Shown: positions 58,129-64,000 of the stretch, one piece after another
Layout: every line of letters starts with the position of its first letter
How positions within the stretch are numbered: position 1 is the first letter of the stretch
Source of the DNA: Neospora caninum Liverpool
Taxonomy: Eukaryota > Apicomplexa > Conoidasida > Eucoccidiorida > Sarcocystidae
NCBI RefSeq assembly: GCF_000208865.1
Contig: NC_018397.1
Span: forward strand, 2,604,001 to 2,668,000
DNA length: 64,000 bases
Reading direction: 5' to 3'
Program-made: the position numbers and the translations under genes
The notes under the pieces: generated by a model
What the model saw: the letters and a program-made list of their open reading frames with translations, nothing else
Databases searched by the model: none
Told to the model about the DNA's origin: nothing

Positions 58129-61100
58129 TTACATGAGGCTTCCTTGTTTCTTCTTCGGCCCGCCCGCGCCGAAGCCGCGCTTTCCTGTCTTGGAAGAATC
58201 GCTCGCCTCGCTCCCCGATGCCCCTCTCGAAGCTCTCGACGAGCCGGAGGAGACTCCCCCCGACTCTCGGGGCGCGCTGCTCGGCCGCAGTGTACGTACA
58301 GTGACTTCCTTGTCCTTCACCACGTCCTCGTCCTGCAGCACGAGGTAGTCTCCCTCGCGATATGTTCGCGTTTCCACCGCCTGCGAATAGAAGAAAAAAG
58401 AGGAAAGACAGCGAGACGCGCGTGGGTTGTCGGGCGGTCTCGCCGAGAAAGAAGACGTGCACATGAGAGAAAACCGTGCGCGGAAAGGATTCGCATTTCT
58501 GGCAGTTCTTTCGCCTCCGCGGCAAACAAGTCCAACGCCTGTCTAGCTACAATGAGAACCGCTAGCGGAGAAGACACTCCACAAACAGGACCGGAAGCAG
58601 GTTTTGTAAGAAGCGCGAACGAGAAAAACGTAGCCAAGCGCCAGCTGCGCGAGGCACTGTGAGGGAGCGTGAGAAAGCGTAGAAGTGCAAGAGACCGTTG
58701 CGAAGAAGGAAATGCGAGGACTGCGCCGCCTCTGTTCCCTACCTTCTCTTTGAGGACGATGGTCTTTTCTTCACATTCCATCTGGACGCCAAGAGGCTTC
58801 GCCGCCTTGTTTCCTCGTCCCCGAAAATTCGCCCTCTCTTCCTCTCCGTGGCCACCCCACCCTAGGACCCCGCCTCGCTGGGCGCCTTCCGAGTTGCTCT
58901 CGTCCTCCGGCTGCGCATCGCCTGCAGGACTGTATTCTCTCTCCCTGTCTTCTTCCCCTTCTCCGTCGGCAAACAGACCTCCGGCCGAGGCGTCGCAGGC
59001 CTTTACTCCGTCCTCAGACTGCGTCCCCCGCTGCATGCGTCCCTCTTCATCTGACACCTGCTTCGCCTTCTTCGCCGGCCGCGCTCGGTAGTTCTCGTCC
59101 TCCGCCCTCGCCGCCGCCCGTGTCTCCGGGCCTTCGCCCTCATCCAAAGGTCTCTTTCTCTGTCTATCCCACGAGCGCGCGTCCATTTCCTCCTCTCGCG
59201 CCTCGCCAGTCGCGCTCTCTCCCGTTTCCCGTCTCTGCTCAGTCTTCGTCGCTGCCGCGAGCTCGCCAGCCGAGGTCTCCGCGCGCGGAGACGGCGTCTC
59301 CGACTGCGTCTTCTTCTGGTGGGTGCCGAATCCGAATCGCGCAAGCAGACTGTTGGGTGACTGCGTCTTCTTGCCGCCATGCTCTCTCGCTGCCTTGTTC
59401 TCGCGCTCTCCCGTTGGTCTGTCCCCTGCCGACTGCGCCGCGGAGGCTTTCGGGGCCTGGAACGGCTCGACTGGCTCTTCTCGGCTCTTGCGTTTGCTCG
59501 CAGCCTCGGGGGTTCCTTTCTCCGCCGCTCCGCCAAGCACTGGCGCAGGAGAGACGGAAGGATTTCCAGCTGCCTTCAGAGAAGAGAGCGTTTTGCTGCT
59601 TGAAGGCGCCGCGCTCGGAGTCTGTGGCTGACGAGCCGGTACAGGCGCGGAGACCCCAGCGGGGCTGGGCACACCTGAACAGCGATGCTTGCGGCCCACC
59701 AGGCGCGACTGCCGAATCGCCGCAAAAGGGGGGATGTACAGCGCCGCCTGCTCAGTTGAAGGATCCACCGAGGAGACAGCCTCTGAACCGGAGCTGGCCG
59801 CCGCGGAACCACACGCGAAGTGAGGAAGGAGACTGCGAACTTCTTCCTGCCACTGGGCGTGTGTCGAGGAGGGCGGAGGCAAGCCGTCGGCGGAGGCAGG
59901 CGGAAGACGCACGACGCTGTACAGACACCACGGCTCCGGAGGGCACTTGGCCGAGAAAGGCTCTGAAGACGCAGCACAAAAAAGGAAGCACAGCACGCAA
60001 GGACAGAGTAGCCGCGCGAAGTCTCTCTCCTCACGATCCGTCGGTTCTTCCCACAGCATGGCCCGGATCAGTCCCTGTCCGACGGCGAGGTTAACCTTGT
60101 TGTCGGCGCACTCCGCATCTGCAGGTCTAGGGAGAGAGAGTGTGTGTAAAAAGATCGGTGGATTCGCAAAATGAGGATGTCTGCGCGTGGCCATGCTCGC
60201 AAGGCCTGTGCGCGGGTGAATGTCGGGTTGAACTGTTGCCCCGTCCCCACGCCTCCCCACGTCGCTGATCTCCTGGCGCGAGTGAAAAAGCTTTACCGTC
60301 AGCGAGGTCACACAGCACTGCAGACGCCGATCCCTTCTTCGCAGGACGGTCGCCGAGGGCGGCGGCGAATTTCAGCAACAGCCGCACGCGTTTCTCCGAT
60401 GCAGCTGCTTTCCTCTGCTTCACTTTGTCGCGGATGTACAGCCGCAGGAGCCTAGAAAAAACAGACGAAAGAGGACGCATCCGCACGCTCAAACGGGCAC
60501 ACACCGCTGTTTATACAGCGAGCTCATCGTCTCTGAGCGGACAGCGGACGGCCGCGTCTCCAACACATCGCGCCGACGCAGTGCTGAGCCCCCGAAACAG
60601 CAGAGAAGGAAAACTGCACTCAACCCGATGGTGAGCTGGCTTTCGTCTCCCACTCCCAGTCCTCCACTCGACCTTACTTCGAGGCCAGGGCTGCGCCAAT
60701 GTTGAACTCCAAACTGAGCCTCGGGGCGGTGAGCTATACGCAGCAGAGAAGCAAAGACAGTTTCGACGCTTTTCGGGTCGCACCTCGCTCACCGGCGCGT
60801 GGAACGCGTACGGCCACGTGGGGAAACGTGGCGGTTCCATCAGCCGATGAACACACAAATGGACTCTGGGGTGCTGCGGGTTCAAGGGTTCCGTTCGGCG
60901 TGAAGCGAAAACGTATTTCACGATCTGGTCTCGGAGGCAGTGAGTGCATGTCTCGCTGAAGATTTCTCCACTGGACTGATGATGTCCACCTCCGACTCTT
61001 GTGCGTTCCTTCATGCGGCGAGATCTGGGTTTCCCGCTGCCGTTATTTTGGGTGTCTTCCTACAGCCCTTCCGCGGAGGCCATCGAGCGCTCGTATTTTG

Positions 61101-62707
61101 TTTTTCGTGTCTTGACCGGATTACCTAGAACAGCTGGAATCCCCCTTGGCGTCAACTTTCTTTCGCATCTCCCCCAGAATTTCGACGGTCCTCAGTGAAG
61201 GAGCGCACCCCAGCAGTGCACGCTTCTACGTTCCGTGTTCGTTTCGCAGCATGAATTCCTACCCGCCGTCGTGCTGTGCCCGCCGCGCTTAACTCTTCTG
61301 TTTAGAACGGGAAAGTTTGACGGAACTCAACGTACCTCGGCGCCATAGTCGAGTAGCATGGCGTCCATCACGCCGAAGAAGTCGTCGAGTTCTGCTCCCA
61401 TCTTGGTCACTTCCTGCCAACGGTTACCAGAAGGGGAAACAGACGCAAATATCAATGCGCGCTGCCCGAAGAAAGGAGCGGAAACGTGGCACTCGTGGAG
61501 GCAATGCTGCGAACTGGTGCTGTACATACAGCGGGCGCGATTTCTTCGCGGTTTCTTGCGGGGCTGCACGCCGTCAGTGGACCTGCTCAGAAGGTAAAGT
61601 CGTCTTTTGTCCACGGCGACGTCTCGCGCACTCGTTCACGGACCATGCGTGTCTTGTCGCTCACATCCGTTCACACAAGCGGAAAAGATAAATCGCAGAG
61701 TAAAACGCTCCTGTCCTCCCGGTGTACATCGATCATCGTCTGGGGACGCTCATCGACGACAGTGAAGAACCAAAAGCGGAACGGTGTGCAATGGGATAAA
61801 ACACGGCAGTTTCACGATCTGCTGGAGGTGCGTAGGAACTCTGAGATCGCGGGGGACACTGACGCACCCACGACGCCCGAGCAGCGGCAGTACCTACGAC
61901 AACGCTGGGCAGTCGCCCAGAAAAAACACTGTTCAAGCAGTTCCACGACAAAAGAAAAAAGAGCAGCGCAGCCCAGGAAAGGTGACAGGCGGTTGCTAGC
62001 TAGTCGATTGTGCATGCATGCGCCGCACACAAGGGTGCACGAGGCCGAAGCTTTTTGTGTTTGAGTGGATCGTCGCCCCAAGTTTGCGAGGGCGCCTGAG
62101 AGCTGCTACATACGCCTGTTCTCTGGCTGTCTTTAATCACATGCACAGACGCCTGTCTCGTCGACAACGGTCACCTAAAACGCGAGGTCTACAGTGGACC
62201 GCGCCGATGCTTCTTGCGGAAGTGGTTGTAGAGAGAAACGGAAAAATCGTTGTCCTGACAGTTCGTGTAGAAGGGTTTTCGCATTTTAAAAAAGACAAGG
62301 CCAGTCATACGCCCGACAGCTTTCCACACCGTTCAACCTGCCTATGAAAATACCACGCAGACACCTGGCGCCCGTTCACACGCCACACGCAAGTCTCCGC
62401 CAACCCGTCTCAGTCGAGGCGTGTTTCCGTTTCCTCTTCTGTGGCAATAGCCGCTTGCCATGTGGAACGGTGCCTCCAACCACTGCACGCTTACGGCTGA
62501 GAAGAGAGCCGAAAAGGCGCTAAAAAGGCGAATCGTCACGGCGGCGGAGCCCGCCCACTCGTTGGGCATACGATCGAGGGCGGAGATCAGGATTAAGCCG
62601 TGGTGGGATAGTCGTCTCTGCCGCGCGTCCCGATCCTTAATCACCAAGGCAGTCACTGCATTCTGTGAGCTTTGCTGCTGGGACTTCACAGCTTCGGGGG
62701 AAAGTCG
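58129..62707 (-). CDS. Unrecognised multi-exon helical protein
   Basis: Exons whose joins keep frame, in transcript order: 60713-60678, 60451-60297, 60118-60035, 59962-58743, 58380-58129. Upstream exons 61413-61336 and 62707-62495 look real but the links between them, and an exon near 60960-60790, are unresolved, so the start is not fixed. I do not recognise the family. Visible features: a helix-rich first part (ALVIKDRDARQRRLSHHGLI; MGAELDDFFGVMDAMLLDYG; LEFNIGAALASKLLRLYIRD followed by a basic helix); NLAVGQGLIRAMLWEEPTD; EPWCLYSVVRLPP; then about 330 residues of Ala/Glu/Ser/Arg-rich disorder with several basic clusters (KRKSREE, RPAKKAK) that could be nuclear signals; and a short conserved-looking end, YREGDYLVLQDEDVV. 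The stop at 58129 overlaps a perfect donor (see findings), so one more 3' exon is possible. No signal peptide or membrane helix was identified. Confidence 0.6.
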
Positions 62708-64000
62708 CTGCAAATCGCCGGGGTAACGTCGGAGAGTTTGCGAGCCCGAAACGTCCACGTAACGAGAAAACGCCTCCCGCGGCTGCGGCACTTTGCAACA
62801 TTTCGGGTTCTCCAAGTCTCATGTGCGAAGCTGTGCACGCCCGTTTTCTGCACGGAGAGATCCCTCGTAGGGAGGTCGGCGACTCGCCGAGGTACGCCAA
62901 AGTTGTCCATACGGTTTCTTTCGCCGAGCCGTGTCACTACCTAAAACACCCATGCTGACAGCATCTGGAAAAGCAGAGACACAAAAGAACCAGTGATAGC
63001 AGAGATACACAGGCCCTAGGTGAGGCTGTAGTAGGCAGCAGGGGGGGGGGGGACCGTCTCGATCTTTTTGGGTGTGCAGCGAGAGATCTGCTCCGCCGGC
63101 GGACGATTCGTGGAGCCTGAAGAAAAGGAGAAGAAAGATGTCGGCGCAGCCACAAGTGCTGATAGGTGTCCGTGCGTGTTCCAACGCCTCTAGAGAAGAC
63201 ACACGCGTGATGCGATAGGCCCGCGAGGCATGAATAAGTCTCCTGAGTGGCGGTTGTCAGAGACACTTTCAAGCGAATTCACATGCTGGCTTCGTTTGGG
63301 AAGAAGCCTGCGAGTGCCATCGGAGGCGCAACAAAAGTCGCTACCAGCCAGAGGGAAACGCACTGGTTTACGGCTGCAGAAAGATCGATTTCGAGTCTTA
63401 AAAGATTTTCCCCCGAGTGGTAGCGGCCGCCCAGATGGTAGCGGCAGTGAAAGGAGAACCGTTGAACGCACCACGATATTCCAAATATGCCTCGCGTCCA
63501 AGAGGCGTCGATGAAACCGCCGCTTCCTCGCATTTGGCTTAATGTAAGAACTGACATGACGTTTCCGCTTTGTGTGATCGGCAGCCGATTTTCCGACGTT
63601 CGCATACCAAGTCAACGATCTGATTACTCGAGCAAGGTCTCTTTGGTGGTTTCCCTTGTTTCGTCATTCACTAGCAGCGACATTGCCTCGGCACTCCGAG
63701 TGTGTAGGCAACATAAATCTCTGTGGAGATTCCTTGACTGCGCGGAATTCATATTCAGTTACTTACGCTGCGCCCTACTCACACAAGAATCTCCCTGCCG
63801 CAACGCTGGCAGTGCTGCCTGTTTCCACCCTTTTGTTAGAACGAAGACAATGGATACAATGCGGGTTCCATGCACAAACACCGAATTCCTTGGAGCTCCT
63901 GTGGCTCCCGATGCAGCCACTGCACTTTTCATCCTTCCAGGAAGACACCTGGCGGCCAGGACGGCCCATACTTCCGCTCGCCTCGTGACTTGTATCGGGC
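62708..64000. other. Region upstream of the minus-strand gene, unresolved
   Basis: It may hold the first exon or promoter of the minus-strand gene. A 12-G run is at 63041-63052. The frame at 63190-63615 (-) is basic and without a recognisable domain. Nothing here can be called with confidence. Confidence 0.4.
63041..63052 (+). repeat. Poly-G run, 12 G
   Basis: Uninterrupted G homopolymer upstream of the 58129-62707 gene. Confidence 0.93.

Overview
The window is eukaryotic nuclear DNA with the style of a coccidian apicomplexan. Toxoplasma gondii or a close relative (Hammondia, Neospora) is the best guess. The signs are genes cut by many GT-AG introns of roughly 300-900 bases, conserved domains blown up by Ser-, Glu- and Arg-rich inserts, (TA)n microsatellites in introns, frequent TGCATGC words, and a small secreted protein shaped like a dense-granule protein. 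The species call is inference; no marker gene settles it.

I assembled eight protein genes by joining exons at splice sites that keep frame. They alternate strands strictly: (1) a PUB-domain protein, 2115-4102 +; (2) a large homologue of NELF-C/D (TH1), 6743-19915 -; (3) maspardin/SPG21, 22717-26183 +; (4) an RNA polymerase II CTD-interacting (CID/RPR) protein, 28038-31755 -; (5) mitochondrial ribosomal protein mL41, 34268-35946 +; (6) a small secreted protein with two C-terminal hydrophobic segments, 39283-39852 -; (7) a giant membrane alpha/beta-hydrolase, 43149-55702 +; (8) an unrecognised helical protein, 58129 to about 62707 -. Genes therefore meet head-to-head or tail-to-tail across gaps of 1.9-3.3 kb.

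Splice joins are fully consistent for genes 1, 3, 4 and 5. In gene 2, four or five internal joins are open but the conserved N-terminal, central and C-terminal blocks are clear. Gene 7 is solid up to 54065 and less certain in its last two exons. Gene 8 has a solid 3' half and an unresolved 5' end.

Two of the genes (NELF-C/D and the CID protein) would act on RNA polymerase II elongation or termination; I see no sign beyond proximity that they are functionally linked. The most interesting points are the NELF-C/D homologue, about four times the usual size; the loss of the nucleophile serine in maspardin; the hydrolase whose catalytic residues lie about 1,550 residues apart; and a short palindrome-like word, GTGTAC-N-TACAC, that recurs inside exons and introns. 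No tRNA, rRNA, transposon or CRISPR array was recognised.
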